Below, piece by piece: positions 44,191 through 55,445 of a DNA stretch of 64,000 nucleotides (positions are counted from its first letter, which is position 1; every line of letters starts with the position of its first letter). Made by a program: the position numbers and the translations under genes. The DNA is taken from positions 124,001-188,000 of the forward strand of contig JAPDOI010001314.1 in NCBI GenBank assembly GCA_029168955.1. Reading direction: 5' to 3'. The notes beneath the pieces are model-generated. The model ran no database searches. It saw nothing but the letters and a program-made list of their open reading frames with translations, and was not told the DNA's origin. This stretch comes from Aplectana chamaeleonis (taxonomy: Eukaryota > Nematoda > Chromadorea > Rhabditida > Cosmocercidae).

Positions 44191-45433
44191 GTTTTGAGTG
44201 GCGTGATGCGCAGCACAGCGACGTGATGTCGCTGGGCCCCGATCATTTCCCTGAGAACTCTATTTTTTGTTTCCTCTCGGACTTTTTCAACATTTCTAAG
44301 GAGGAAGCGTCAATAAATGATCAATTACGCCAGTAGTCACTCAACCAGCATTTTATATGTCTAGGTCGTACAGTTCTCGTTGCATATTTTTTTCTCACTT
44401 GGGCACATTTTCCGTCTTGCTTGAATCTTTTTGTCATTTATGAGATGAAGAATTACATCGGAATACCACGTGAAATCGGAGCCTTTTTCTCTAAATCTGA
44501 AATGAATGTCTTTTGCAGATATGTGCCTCATACTCTTCATTGTGATATTTTTCCATGAAAAGGTGTCCCTTATGCAATTTCACTCAAGAAAACATTATGA
44601 GGAACAAAATCGGTATCCATTAATTGGTCTGCAAATGCGACTATGCGAAATGCAGGTACGCAAAAGCGCGTTGAAATTCTCGCAGCGGCGACAACTCCGT
44701 CGCCCTCTCTGTCGCTGAAGTATACCAATGCCCTAGGGCCATTGTTATACTCTCTTCCGGCCCTGTCGCGGTTGCAGACCAGAGCGACGTCGCAGTCGCC
44801 GAGGGCCAGTTGTGCTGTGCCATACATCACGCCAACTCAGGCATTCAACGGGTACGACCCCAGCCTAATAGCAATCGGAACAGCGTTCGAAAGCTCGAGG
44901 GGCGAAACGCTCGACGTCGACGTAGGTCCAGACAACTTCCGTTCGAACTCCCAGCCGTCAGTTCGAACTCTTATTCGCCCCCTGAAGACTTCACCGCGAT
45001 CGATCTGTTTCTCCTCGTCATTGCACGTCACAATTCATCGAGGCACGTCATCATTATTATCAACACTCTTTGATGGCTCGCGTTTTTATTAGTTCCTATA
45101 TTCTTGTTTTACTCATCTTCGTTTGATATACATGTTTCTTTTAATTTTGCTCATCGTATTCTTGTTTCCCTCATCTCCATTTGGGGGAAAACGGTGGTTT
45201 AATTCCAGGAGGAAAAGCCTGCATGGATTTTTATTTGGGGAATAGAGTTTAACTATTGTTGGTTGACCAGCCTTACCGAGTTGAGGAGGATCCCTCGGCG
45301 ATAATAAGCCTAAGCTGCATAGTTTTTTTGCTTTGCAGCTTTGTTTGGAAAAATCCTTGGTATTTCTTAAGCATAGGCAGCCCACTAGAGTATACAATAG
45401 AAATAGCAACTTTTTTAGTTCGAACGACCGCTC
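44191..45433. other. Spacer
   Basis: A palindrome GTATACCAATG...CCATTGTTATAC lies at about 44718-44750. A 149-residue plus frame (44643-45092) and an overlapping 87-residue frame compete and neither has a recognisable domain; no gene is called. Confidence 0.4.
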
Positions 45434-45541
45434 ACTCTGAGAGTTTTGGCCGAGATATAGCAGCGAAATAGCCCACCAGGCTCCACAGCGGCTCCTGGTA
45501 GGCTATTTTTCGGCTATTTCGCGGCCAAAACTCTCAGAGTC
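45434..45541. repeat. 107-bp hairpin with CTCTGAGAGTTTTGGCCGAG arms
   Basis: ACTCTGAGAGTTTTGGCCGA at 45434 is inverted as GCGGCCAAAACTCTCAGAGT ending at 45540, with GAAATAGCCCACCAG / CTGGTAGGCTATTTTT continuing the stem to a short loop. The right-hand arm sequence occurs again at 46573-46592. Confidence 0.75.
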
Positions 45542-46065
45542 AGTGGAACATGGAGTTATCTGTCGAATTTGGCATGCATATAATGAAGATTCAAGCCATT
45601 GTCAATATTGATGGTTTCGCATTCAGTTTCCAGACAAGGTACGGACCCTACGATTACCTCTGGTGCAAAACTAGTTAAGGGGGGCCACTCGAAAAAATGA
45701 AATGATTCATGCATGCAAAAGAAAATTTTTGCTGATATCGGATGCCTGATAGCGTTATAAGTCATTGTTTTCATGGAAACTCCCATGGAAAGTTTTCTCG
45801 GACTACTTCGATTTCTGAAAGTGGTACGATTCATTTTTTAATTGAACCCTGAGTGCACCCCCCCCCAACTAGTTTTGCACCTTACTTCATACATTTTATC
45901 ATGTTCACATCTGTTTACATCTGATTATAACCGTAGGCTATCGAATGGGATCTGCAAGCCATGAGCAGCGACGAAACGCGGAAATGAATGAATGAAGGTA
46001 AGACTGGCAATAGAAGTTCGCCGCCTTATTTCGAGATTGGCGGCTGCGTGAAGAGCACCAGTTGC

Positions 46066-46592
46066 CGGGAAATAGCCGAGGGATAGCCCAAAAGGATCCG
46101 CAGCGGCTTCTGGTGGGCTATTTCGCGGCTATTTCTCGGCTTTTCACGGAACGGACAAGAAGTACCCGAGAAATAGCCGAGATATTACCGAGAAATACTC
46201 AGAAGTAAACAAAATTGACTAAGACGCAACCGTCGCCGGCTCGCGGAGCCACCATCTGGGCCGCCAGCGCTTGGGCGGGGCCTCCAGAGGCTGAACGAGG
46301 TCCAAAAACCTAAAACTTGGGTAATTGAACCGACGGAGATAACTTGGGTAATTGAACCGACGGAGATACTGGCATCTGAATCATGCCTCTGGAATGCTCC
46401 GTATATCTACCGGGAGAGCATTATTTCTCGGCTATTTCGCTGCGAGCATTATTTGACGGCTATTTTGCGGCGAGCATTATTTAGCGGCCAGCATTATTCA
46501 GCGGCTCTTTCGCGGCTATTTCCCGGCTAATAAGCGGCCAGCAGGCATCTCGCGGTTATTTCGCGGCTATTCCTCGGCCAAAACTCTCAGAG
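46066..46592. repeat. CGGCTATTTCGCGGC repeat cluster ending in a CTCTGAGAG arm
   Basis: Multiple GGCTATTTCGCGGCTATTTC and GAGCATTATTT units (about 46066-46200 and 46430-46592). The end CTCGGCCAAAACTCTCAGAG is the exact inverse of the 20 bases at 45435-45454, so 45435-46592 may be a single 1.16-kb inverted-repeat element that contains the smaller hairpin at one edge. Not proven, as no target duplication was found. Confidence 0.5.
46310..46358 (-). other. Two tandem SL1 spliced-leader-like sequences
   Basis: On the minus strand 46331-46310 matches the 22-nt nematode SL1 at 20 positions (differences at 5 and 20) and is followed directly by GT, as in an SL donor. A second copy, GGTTCAATTACCCAAGTT, starts at 46358, 27 bp upstream. 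No SL RNA body is visible: no clear Sm site (AATTTTTGG) and no three-stem fold could be traced, so these look like leader relics rather than an SL gene. Confidence 0.6.
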
Positions 46593-49129
46593 CAGTTGAT
46601 CACGCGAACTAGTCTAGTGTGTTCGGAAGAGAAAAAATTATTCCACAGCTCTAGCGCGATGAAAAAATCTCGATTAACTTTTCTAGAGGGTTTTCTATTC
46701 CAAAAGAATACCAAATCCATCTCTCCCCTGGAAGCGCGGCACGCGCGTGACGCACGAGACGGTCGTAGGACTTTGAAACTTCACACAGCGCGGCACGAAC
46801 GGGAATCAACAATGAAAACTCCGGCGGCACCGCCATGGCGGTGTGGCAAAAGTTGGGCCTCAACTGTGAATTTCACGGACATTACTGCCTTGCATTTCTC
46901 AATATAGTATCGTAGGATGATCCCAGAATTATTTATGTCGGAGAGGACGTAAACTGAGGAGAGAGCAGTGATTCAAATGGTGAAACCGCTGTTGCGAATT
47001 AGGCGGCGCCGCTATGGCGAAGCTGGATGGGCGGCACGCGCGTTTCGGGCGGGTGAAAGTTTCATGGTCCACCGCCCGTTCCACGCATGCCGCGCTTGCG
47101 GTGAGGACTATGAAAGATGACTCAGGTAAGTCGTCCAAATAGGGTGAAAAAAATCGTTATGGAATATTTACAATAAGGCATTACATGCGTTTAGCACTGA
47201 TGGAGATAGATATGATAGACTCCGAGATTCATTTCGTAGTGACTTATCTGGGATCCCCGTCAGAGCTGGTCTATCGACTGAGTCGATACGCACCGAACTA
47301 AAGCCAGAAAGTTGCAGGAAGTCCACCCAATGAGTCCGTCCGCAACCTTCTGGTTGCGTCTGCAATCCACACAGTCGATACTGGTGTTTAACGTGCGCAC
47401 ATGGGCAAGGCCAATGCACCCAAGTTTAGTTTTTCCGTCCGAACTATTTTGGAGGCCTTAGGCGAAGTTGATTTGGGCCGTGGTAAAGTGAAAAGATGCT
47501 GCTAGCCATGGCTTTTTTGGAATAAATATCACTTCTGCCGTCAGATTGGTGACCTGGTCATTTTTTAAGCGAATGATTACGGTAGCGTGCCGTCACCCAA
47601 GCAGTGTCGGAACTCGTCCGTTCGTATTTGCACTGTTCTCTTCTACCTCTTTCCCTCGTTCCTCATCTGACTTCTCCGCTTTCCTCCCCACTTCACCGAG
47701 CTACAGATGATCTGAAAAAAATCAAATCTGAAGGCTATTTTTTAGAGGAGCAGAAACCGAGAAGATTCGCAGGCGGTCAACATTCCGATATGGGGCGCGT
47801 TATTCGCTGTACGCTTCCAACCGTGATGGTTGCGTTGGAACTCTGACTCTGGGTAGGTGTGCTGTTTTCATAAAAGTCAGTTTCCACGGAAGAAATTACT
47901 GGTGAAAATTGGTGCTATCGCAGCGCACTATGGCGCGATGCACTTGGCCACAGGGTCAGGCGGGTGTTGCAACGGGGGTATCGTCAATCACTGGATGAGG
48001 GATCGCCGCGACGCTGCTTCGCGGGGAAAATTGCGCGCTGGAAAACGAAGGGTGAGTGGCTGTTGATCGAACGATTTCGTGCCCAACTGCTCAGCGCGTC
48101 GATCTCTCCGTGAGACACCAACGATACATAAGAATTTAAAAAAATTCAAATTTTTTTTGAGGGGGTACGTGAAAATTTTGGGTCACAAATACAAGAATTG
48201 TGGGATGTTTCAATGAAGTAAAAGCTCCTGACAATGTTGAATAACGAAGATATGTAATTCGAAGGAAAAGGTCAAAGGAATTAATACCAGCTCTATAACA
48301 GTACCCTCTATAAAACGTCGTAATTCACATTATTTGAGGCGCGAGCGGCGCACGCGATGCCTCAGCCTCCGTCTGTCCTCTGCTCTCTCACTGTCTCTAA
48401 CCTCCGCTCCGCACCAGCACGCTTAGGAACCATGTGAATTTCGCCGTTTTATAGCCTGTACATGTGAAGAACTTCTCCATAAATAACGATGCAGTATCAA
48501 TATTTTAGACTGTAGCCGGAGTTTTAGCTCACGAGACACGCTTTCGGACTAGTTGCTTGCATTAATAGAGCCTATTAACGCTTTAATGCTTCACTTCTCA
48601 GATTGGACAAAGTACGTCCCCCCATAAAATTAAAGATTTTAATAATTCTAGAAAATGATTTAGAATTTCCAAGAAATTCTAGACAAGCTGGTAGCTAACA
48701 TCCTCTTGAATTCAGGGAGAAAATCGTCTAAAATCCAACACCGTCTCGCATAATCACTGAGCAGCTAGGACTCATCATGGGGGTTTCTAGGCCAAGGCCG
48801 TTTCCTAGCTGCTGCAAAAGTGGGCGTAACGGGGCGGAACCACCGCAGCATATGCTGGTGCAAGTTTTGCGTTTAAAACCCCAGTTCACGCGACATACGC
48901 TGCTCCCAGCTTTGGATTTCAAACGCCACGTTCGCGCGACTTATGCTGCTCCTAGTTTTACGTTATGAACGCAAAAATTTTCAGCCCTCGCCACCCCTGG
49001 TTGCGCTTGAAACCCTCGTAATCGCGGCCTATATGCGCTTCAATGCCCCTCCTACCTAACTACCACGAGTACACTTTCTGAAACGATCAGTGTATACAAT
49101 ATTTATTCCAAAAACACAAAAGAGCTTAT
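46593..49129. other. Spacer with few weak exon candidates
   Basis: GC-rich stretches (46730-46860, 47000-47100), a pyrimidine-rich tract near 47640, and mixed sequence. Besides the candidate two-exon frame at 47110-47846 nothing is supported. Confidence 0.4.
47110..47846 (+). CDS. Candidate two-exon small protein (uncertain)
   Basis: ATG at 47110 opens MKDDS and reaches a consensus donor CAG|GTAAGT at 47126. An acceptor CTACAG at 47701-47706 restores frame (codon G|AT) and continues DDLKKIKSEGYFLEEQKPRR...VMVALEL to TGA at 47844-47846, 51 residues in total. The phase match and a polypyrimidine stretch before the acceptor support it; the 581-bp intron, tiny first exon and lack of any known family argue for caution. 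Confidence 0.25.
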
Positions 49130-49604
49130 AGGCACAGTCCAAGTTCAGGAGTAATCTTAGATATTATACTCCGGCCGCCATGTATAGCAACCCTGCCAAG
49201 CGCAAAATCTCAATTCGCTCAAATAAGCGAGAAAAAGCTAGGAAAAAGTCGACCCCACCCCCCATGGAAGAAAAAATAGGAAACGCCCACCGACAAGCTT
49301 CCGGTCTCAATACTCAAGAGAAGAGTGATCGATTTTGCTCCAAATCTATGTTCTTCCATTTGTTTTCGGTCTGACTTTATTTTGCGATCTGCTTCAAAAC
49401 AATAGCTGCGAATAACGAGAAAAAACAGGCCCGAGACAACTCGTCCGTGAACTTCTCGCCGTTCAAATTTAGAATCTTCGAGGGATCATAACTCCGTTCG
49501 TAGTGAGTTTTGAGCGATTCTGGAGAAAATATTGTGATCAGCCTAAAATTTCCCTCAAGATAAGCAGAAAAACGAAAATTCGATTCTGGGGTCTGACTGT
49601 GCCT
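49130..49604. mobile_element. 475-bp element of the AGGCA(C)AGT family, copy 2
   Basis: The ends AGGCACAGTC and GACTGTGCCT are exact inverses; the flanks TTAT and TCAA may be decayed TTAA. Length equals that of the next copy (475 bp). The interior ACAACTCGTCC and ATAACTCCGTTC segments recur near 50000 (inverted) and 63015-63192. Confidence 0.6.
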
Positions 49605-49879
49605 TCAAAATGAACTTTCCGGAATTTCATACATATATTCTTATGCAACAACCTCATACAGAAATTCACGGAAAATATTTACAGAAACTTACTAAATCAC
49701 CTTCACTGACATTCATTGAAATTTATTCGAAAACCAGAAATAGGCGTAATCGAACTCCAGCAACCTCACAACTACGCTATAGCTTAGAACACATTATTTT
49801 ACTGTGAAGTTTCCAGACTTCCACCTTTTCCTCAGGAAAGTTCAGTTAGAGGTGTTTGGATATGCGAATGTATGCTTAA

Positions 49880-50354
49880 AGGCAGTGTTCACGATATGAA
49901 TGGTTTTTCTGTTTTCCGCCTATCTTGAAAATGGTCCCAAGCTGATTCTAATGATGTCTCTGGAATCGTACAAGACCTTCTGGGAACAGAGTTATGGCCC
50001 CTCGAAAATTGAGCTAGGGAAGCATGGTGGACGAGTTGTCCGAGGCTTGTAACTTCCGTCTTTTGCAGCCGATATATGCGAGCTGACCTGAGAGAAGTTG
50101 AGAATAAAGGGAAGAACGGAGCTACTGATCGGAAACATTGCTCATCTCACGATCTCGAGTGTTCATTCGTTCACATCTGAGGGCCGGAATTGCGCTTTGG
50201 GGTTTGCCTTGCGCTCAAAGTGGCAACTTCAGGCTCTTTTGGGGCTCTTCTTAGCCCGTTTTCATGCGCTCTTTCGACGTCAACGTTACAGTGTGCCCCT
50301 ACACTACCCGTTTCTGAAGGAAACTGAAACACATTTCTTATCGTGAACACTGCT
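49880..50354. mobile_element. 475-bp element of the AGGCA(C)AGT family, copy 3
   Basis: TTAA precedes AGGCAGTGTTCACGAT; the right end ATCGTGAACACTGCT is followed by TTGA. The termini match those of the element inside the Penelope copy at 293-780. Frames inside it (50098-50346, 50171-50410) are unrecognised. Confidence 0.65.
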
Positions 50355-50429
50355 TTGAGAGAAAATACCACACATCTCGAGAGTGAGCAATACGGCAGCA
50401 TTAGCAACATTCTACTAACGAAATGAGCA

Positions 50430-50605
50430 GAATATGAGACTCAACTGGGAGCGCGTCAAGCGCCGGGAAATTTGTGCGGAATTCAACTGAGAGTGCGCAG
50501 AGCTCCGAGGAAAGTGTGCGGTATCCAAGTGGGAATGCACCAAGCGCCGGGGAAAATACAGGAGACTCAACTGGGAGTGCGGCGAGCGCTGGTAAATGAG
50601 CGCAA
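50430..50605 (-). repeat. Minisatellite of the 42-bp family, inverted
   Basis: GACTCAACTGGGAGCGC, GTCAAGCGCCGGG and GTGTGCGGTATCCAAGTGGG are complements of the CTTGGGT...CCGGCGCTTGGCGC units at 24.2 and 56.5-60.9 kb. About four units, diverged. Confidence 0.7.
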
Positions 50606-50689
50606 GACTCATGACAATGACGGACAATGCGCACCGGTGAATGAGACGAGAGAAAATGTGTTTACAGACCTCATGCCTTTTTATTTCAG

Positions 50690-50884
50690 AAGCAGTTATA
50701 TCCTTACATGTGCACATTTGATGGGGAACACGATATCAATGGTCCTGGTGCGTGGGGCATTGGTTTTGACGATGAGAAATCTCCTCATACACCAATCGGC
50801 GTTGTTCAGAATGGTCAGGATGGTAATACCACCATTGCGGTTATGGAACGTGACTATCTAACTTCTGAGTTTTATCTTATTTAG
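50690..50884 (+). CDS. Candidate terminal exon, unrecognised protein
   Basis: A strong acceptor TTTTTATTTCAG precedes 50690, and the frame KQLYPYMCTFDGEHDINGPG...AWGIGFDDEKSPHTPIGVV...GNTTIAVMERDYLTSEF stays open to TAG at 50882-50884 (64 residues). The composition (acidic, Gly/Asp rich, balanced) is unlike the repeat-derived frames nearby. A further acceptor-led stretch, LMCADKCRPACFKMFFC, is at about 50913-50978. I do not recognise the family; upstream exons were not found because a minisatellite lies there. Confidence 0.4.
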   Translation, partial: KQLYPYMCTFDGEHDINGPGAWGIGFDDEKSPHTPIGVVQNGQDGNTTIAVMERDYLTSEFYLI

Positions 50885-50984
50885 ATTTGATGGTCACTGC
50901 ATCAATTTCCAGCTAATGTGCGCAGACAAATGCAGACCGGCTTGTTTCAAGATGTTCTTTTGCGTCGTAGGATACAGTTAATGG

Positions 50985-51764
50985 AGCAGAGCCTATGATC
51001 TGCGATATCTTTTCATTGTTTGAGCCTATGAGTCGTTCAATCTTTAATTCAGCCTATTATCTACTCTTTTTTCTAGACATTCGTCCTCCCATTCTCGATA
51101 TCTTCAGTGGTTTTCATATTGAAAAAGAAGATCTGTTAATATATTTCGTTTCACACGAGACTATCAGGGGTTTTTTATGTGCTCTGTTATAGAAAGGTAC
51201 ATCTGCTGGTAAATTTAGTGCTCCTTTTCCTTTAGTTGCTTCTTTTGGACCCTGTGTAATTGTTAAGTGTTTGTTATGTAATGATTTTTTGCGGGGTGAC
51301 GCAAAAAATAGATGTGATTATCAATTCTGTGTTCCTGTTGCTCTATTCAGTGTTTTCTATGTGATCTGTTATGAAGATCTGTTGATTGATAATTTCTTGA
51401 GGAAAAAAAGAGATGGGGGTGCAAGAACATAGAGGGAAAACCAATAGGAGAGCTAAAATGAAACGAAAGCCTGGGTAACTAATAATTCATCGAATAAGGG
51501 GAACTGGAAGCAGATCAAAGCAGCGGAAAGGATAGGACGAGGAGGAGCACCAAGAGGAAGAGCAGACGCTGGTGCGAAGCAGAACAACGAAAGAGAGTCC
51601 AGCACGGCAGTACGAAGAGGAAAAGGTGGTTTGGTTGATGGAAGAGAAGGGGGGAAGCTTTAGAAATGCTAGCGTACCATTTAGTTACTAAACATAGTTA
51701 TTTAAGGCGGAGCGATCCGAAGCGTGGAATTGCAGATTGATGACGTCACAGCCTCTGCATTCTA
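50985..51764. other. Spacer
   Basis: T-rich then purine-rich (51400-51660, AG-rich). No recognised feature. Confidence 0.4.
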
Positions 51765-51912
51765 CCCCCACGTCCGGCAAAGTTATTTTCCCCCCACGTC
51801 GGGCAACTACGCCGGCGTGGAGGGAGAAAGGAAGGGTCCGACCCGACAGAAATCTCGGGTCTGACCCTGTTCAGGCTGGGGTCGGACCCGGCAAATATCT
51901 GAGAACTTACGT
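51765..51912. mobile_element. MITE-like relative of 3820-4052, inverted and shortened
   Basis: GGTCCGACCCGACAGAAATC, GGTCTGACCCTGTTC and GGGGTCGGACCCGGCAAATA correspond, reversed, to the left part of the 3820-4052 element. CCCCCACGTC is repeated at its other side. Confidence 0.55.
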
Positions 51913-52530
51913 CTGACACGCGCTATAGCCCGCGCGATTGCAGACAAAATGTGGGATCAATAACCCACAATACATTTAGGACTATCCACGTACATGCTTT
52001 CCTAATTCTCTACAATCTCACAAACTGGAAATCTCGCCTCAATCTGGATTGAGTATAATTTTTTGCAGAATGGATGTGCGCACATATGGGAAAATTTTCA
52101 ACATACTGTCGCGCAAAAAGTGTTTGTCGTGTTGAGCAAAAAGGTTTGTTGTTTTAGCGCACTGTCCCAATAAATTAAATTGTTACCATAATTTCAGAAA
52201 AATATTTTGTGAAAGATCAGTCCGGATCTGTTTGGCTCTAGCACTACCTAGACCCCGATATCGAAGTTGCTAAGTCTGCCAGTCTCATATGGAAAATTTC
52301 AATCGAAGGTTCATCGCATTTGATGCATATTTATCGAGCATGAATAACTCTTAGTTCCACGAGTACACACGAGTCTCGCCATCACAGTTTGACGCATTGC
52401 ACTCACGGATCGCCAGGAAGATCGCGCAATCGTCGACTCACCGTGCGCCGGTGTCGACGACACACAGACTAGCTATTACGCTGCGGTAGATTTTCATCTA
52501 ACGATTCGTCTCAAGGTTGCTATACATAGA
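51913..52530. other. Spacer left of the Harbinger transposase
   Basis: Probably includes the left end of the Harbinger element and possibly its first exon, but no terminal repeat or coding match could be fixed. Confidence 0.35.
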
Positions 52531-52534
52531 TTAA

Positions 52535-53792
52535 GCATTGAGGTTTCTTGGACATGGGCAGTCGTTTGTCGGCACTGCACACGAGGTTCAGCTGGGACGG
52601 CAACCGTGCAATCGATCGTATACTAAACCTGTCGGGCTATCATTGAAGGTTGTATATTTTTTCGTTCTGAGGTGCCCTCCAAGAGCAATCCATTGCAAAA
52701 AAGCTTCTATGGAAACGTAGCCACGCCGGCGTGGAAGCAACTTACAGCTATAATTCGTAGCCATGGAAAACAATTTTGTCCGTGGAAAGACTTTGCCCTG
52801 CCACTGCGTCGCGGAAACATTCCTGGAACGCATCCCTGCAAGGATCCGGCTAAACTTTCCCTTTCAGAGTTTTGGTTGGAGGCTTTTCCGACACCGACAA
52901 GATCGACGTGGATGGAAAGTAGTTCTCAGTTTTCGATTATTTGGAAATACCCTCGAGCCGTCGGCGCAATCGACGGCAAGCATTACAGATGCGTGGTTAG
53001 TGTAGAGGCAAAGCTGTTGAACAACTTCCTATTAGTTCTCTTTTAGTGTCCTTTCAGGCCCCTCGTGGCTCGGGATCGGAATTTTTCAATTTCAAGTCGT
53101 TCTTTTCATTTGTTGTGCTACTGGTCGTGAACGGGCCTTATAAAATTTTGCTGATAAAATTGGGTGGAAAAGGGAAAAACAGCGACGCAGGTAACACGGA
53201 ATTTCTACAATGGTTTCTATTAACAGGCCCGCCTATTAATATTTTCAGGTCTTTTTCGAACATCAACGATAAAACAGTTTCTGGAGAAATCCCTGAAATC
53301 TTTTCCGGCTGCGGCTGATTTGGAAGGCCATGAAAAAGTTAGCTTTCACATACATGCCGACGGTGGCTTCGGCCAAAAAACTTGGATGCAAAGCCCCTTT
53401 CTACTGAATGAGGCATCACAAGACGCCTCCAAGGCACATTTCAATGGATGCTCTAGTAGGTAGGAAGGATTTCTTAGTCTTAAATGAAATTTCAGGCCGA
53501 AACTCATTCAAGCCAAAAAGGGTATACTTCAAATATTTCAGCGCACGTGGTATAGTGGAAAGAGTATTCGGTATTATTTCGGCGCGATTTCGAATCTTCC
53601 AAAGACCTCTATACGGAAACGAGGAACATTGCAAGCTCCTTATGGCTACTGCCCTAGTAAGTGGGAGCATGTTTAAAGCTATACATAAAATACGAATTCC
53701 GCAATTACATTCAGGTACTTCACAACCTGCTCGTGGATGACACAAATATTCACGAGATGCTGGCCCGATTACAGCCGGCGCCACCGCAGTAA
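52535..53792 (+). pseudogene. Harbinger (HARBI1-like) DDE transposase, six exons, broken near the N-terminus
   Basis: DDE_Tnp_4-type transposase that excises and inserts the element. Exons: about 52535-52648, 52868-52995, 53058-53190, 53249-53459, 53542-53656, 53715-53792; introns of 219, 62, 58, 82 and 58 bp with GT...TTTCAG-type borders and frame kept at each joint. LRFLGHGQSF and TATVQSIVY are the helix-turn-helix region; a one-base frame change (about 52585) and TAA at 52624 break this first exon. PTPTRSTW, then VGAIDGKHYRCVAP (first Asp), SGSEFFNFKSFFS, ADGGFGQKTW (second Asp), SSARGIVERVFGIISARFRI (Glu), ATALVLHNLLVDD and stop at 53790. All three catalytic acids remain. The region before the HTH is missing. 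Confidence 0.85.
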
Positions 53793-54044
53793 GGTCGACG
53801 AGAGAGAGTGTCACGGGAAGCAGGTCCGAATGAAGCGAAAATCGAAAGGATGTGACTAGCACACTATTTCGCGGCAAGAGACGGGATCGAATAGATTTTT
53901 GATGCTATCAATCACGTCAATTATTAATACTACGTTTTATACGATTGCAACAAGCTTCATTTCACAAATAGAGTGAAGACAATAAACTCTTGGAGATTAG
54001 GTGCAATACCAGTATTCAATCCCGTATCGCTATCGCTGATCCGT

Positions 54045-55137
54045 TCAGCAAGTCGTCTTGAGACGGAACATTTCCCTAGATATCTCCAGGGTCATTTCGT
54101 CAAGTTTAACCATCCATTTCTCGACCGCGATTCCGTTCGTGCCAGCCGAGTCCCTGAGCTTTGCCGCCAATTGTATGCCTATAATGAGTCGTATTACTCC
54201 AATTAAATGAAAAAAAAATGCGTTCTTATGTTGCCGAGCGGTAGATATCGCCCGTGACCTACGGGCGCCTAGTATACCCCCAAGAAAAAATTTTAAACAC
54301 AACTCACCAGCAATCTCAAAACGATCGCCTGGTCCACCCTGTCCTTTGAGCGCGTTCGTGAGCTGTTCGAATACTAAAATAGTAGGTGGAGGCAAAAATT
54401 GAATTCAAAACTGAGAAGATTTAAATATTACATACCTGCTTTGCCTGAATGCTTGGATTTTTTTTCAGACTTCACGGACAACTTGGCCAGAGGGGCAACA
54501 TCTAATTGGCTCGCGCTGTTTTCCGAAACAAAGCTTTCCATGAAAGGTGTATTCCCAAGATCTTCATCGACTGGCGCAAAGACCTCCGCGTCCCCACTCG
54601 CCACAACCGAAGAGTACCCCGTTCTAAAAATAAAAATTTAAGAGTGAAGAAAGAGACCTGAAGGCATGGCCTTGGGGCTTTAGTTGAGTCATCAAACATT
54701 TCACCCTGGATCGACGACTGATGATAGAAAACTCAGTGGCTCATAAAACGGCCACTCTGACATTTTGTTCTTGATAGCTTCAAAAGCCTCTAAACCGGAT
54801 GCCCGTGACAGCTGCACTTTCAGAGCAGCATGTTTCCTCCTGAAGGAATCTTGCAGATTTTTGAAAGTTCCTTTTAGATCCATCACTAAAAAAACGCAAT
54901 TACAAAATAAGACCGGTTAGCACAATATGGAAACTAACCAAAGTAAGTTTTTCTCAGCGCACCCTCCATTTGAAGTCGCACCTGGGTTCAAGCCATATTA
55001 ACCTTCACTGGAACCTAGTGGTTGGGATCAGTCTCGTCCCATATTATGGGGTTATCCTGCACAAGATCGATGAGAACATAACGCTCCTCGTCAGTCAAGC
55101 CTTCACGGGGCTCCTGCTTGACTCTCTTGGGAAGCAT
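54045..55137 (-). pseudogene. MADF-domain partner protein of the Harbinger element (broken)
   Basis: Harbinger ORF2 proteins carry a MADF/Myb-SANT DNA-binding domain and assist the transposase. From ATG at 55137: LPKRVKQEPREGLTDEERYV, then LIDLVQDNPIIWDETDP (MADF start). TAG (55015-55017) and TGA (54988-54990, in the position of the conserved Trp of the AW motif) interrupt it. Intron 54938-54886 (53 bp) joins to MDLKGTFKNLQDSFRRKHAA...WPFYEPLSFLSS (MADF end). Further exons at about 54625-54437 (acidic linker, SEKKSKHSGKA) and 54393-54045 (ILVFEQLTNALKGQGGP; later EKWMVKLDEMTLEISREM) look like the C-terminal dimerisation part. Confidence 0.75.
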
Positions 55138-55160
55138 ACCAGCTAACCTAGCCTGAAATA

Positions 55161-55445
55161 CCTCCTTATTACCAAAAAAAACGAGACAATTTAACTTTAA
55201 GTTACAACTTCAAAAAAGCGGACACTAATGATGGACGTTAAGATGAAAATGTAAAAGAAAAAGACCATCTGACACTTACCCCGCTCTAGTCACTGTAGAA
55301 AATCCACTGTGCACTGGACCAGAAAGACTGCTGGTAGCAGTGACAAATTGGTGGCCTCTGTAATGAAACCAAAATCTATATTGAGTTCTATTGTAAAAAA
55401 AAAACACTAATGGAGTCACGAGAAAAATTTATGAAGCGCGTAGAC
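55161..55445. other. Spacer right of the MADF gene
   Basis: Probably holds the right end of the Harbinger element. No terminal repeat matched to the left side by eye. Confidence 0.35.

Larger units (their letters stand above)
52530..55160. mobile_element. PIF/Harbinger DNA transposon, two-gene, decayed
   Basis: A Harbinger-type transposase on the plus strand (to 53792) converges with a MADF-domain protein on the minus strand (from about 55137). The pairing of these two genes is the diagnostic layout of PIF/Harbinger transposons, where the MADF/Myb-like partner assists nuclear import and end binding. Terminal inverted repeats and the expected TWA duplication were not located, so the limits are those of the coding parts. 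Confidence 0.85.

Noticed and set aside
44643..45092. 149-residue plus-strand frame
   Set aside because: A second frame is open over the same interval and neither shows a domain or splice logic.
46310..46358. Functional SL RNA gene
   Set aside because: No clear Sm-binding site or three-stem body could be traced downstream; kept only as SL1-like relics.
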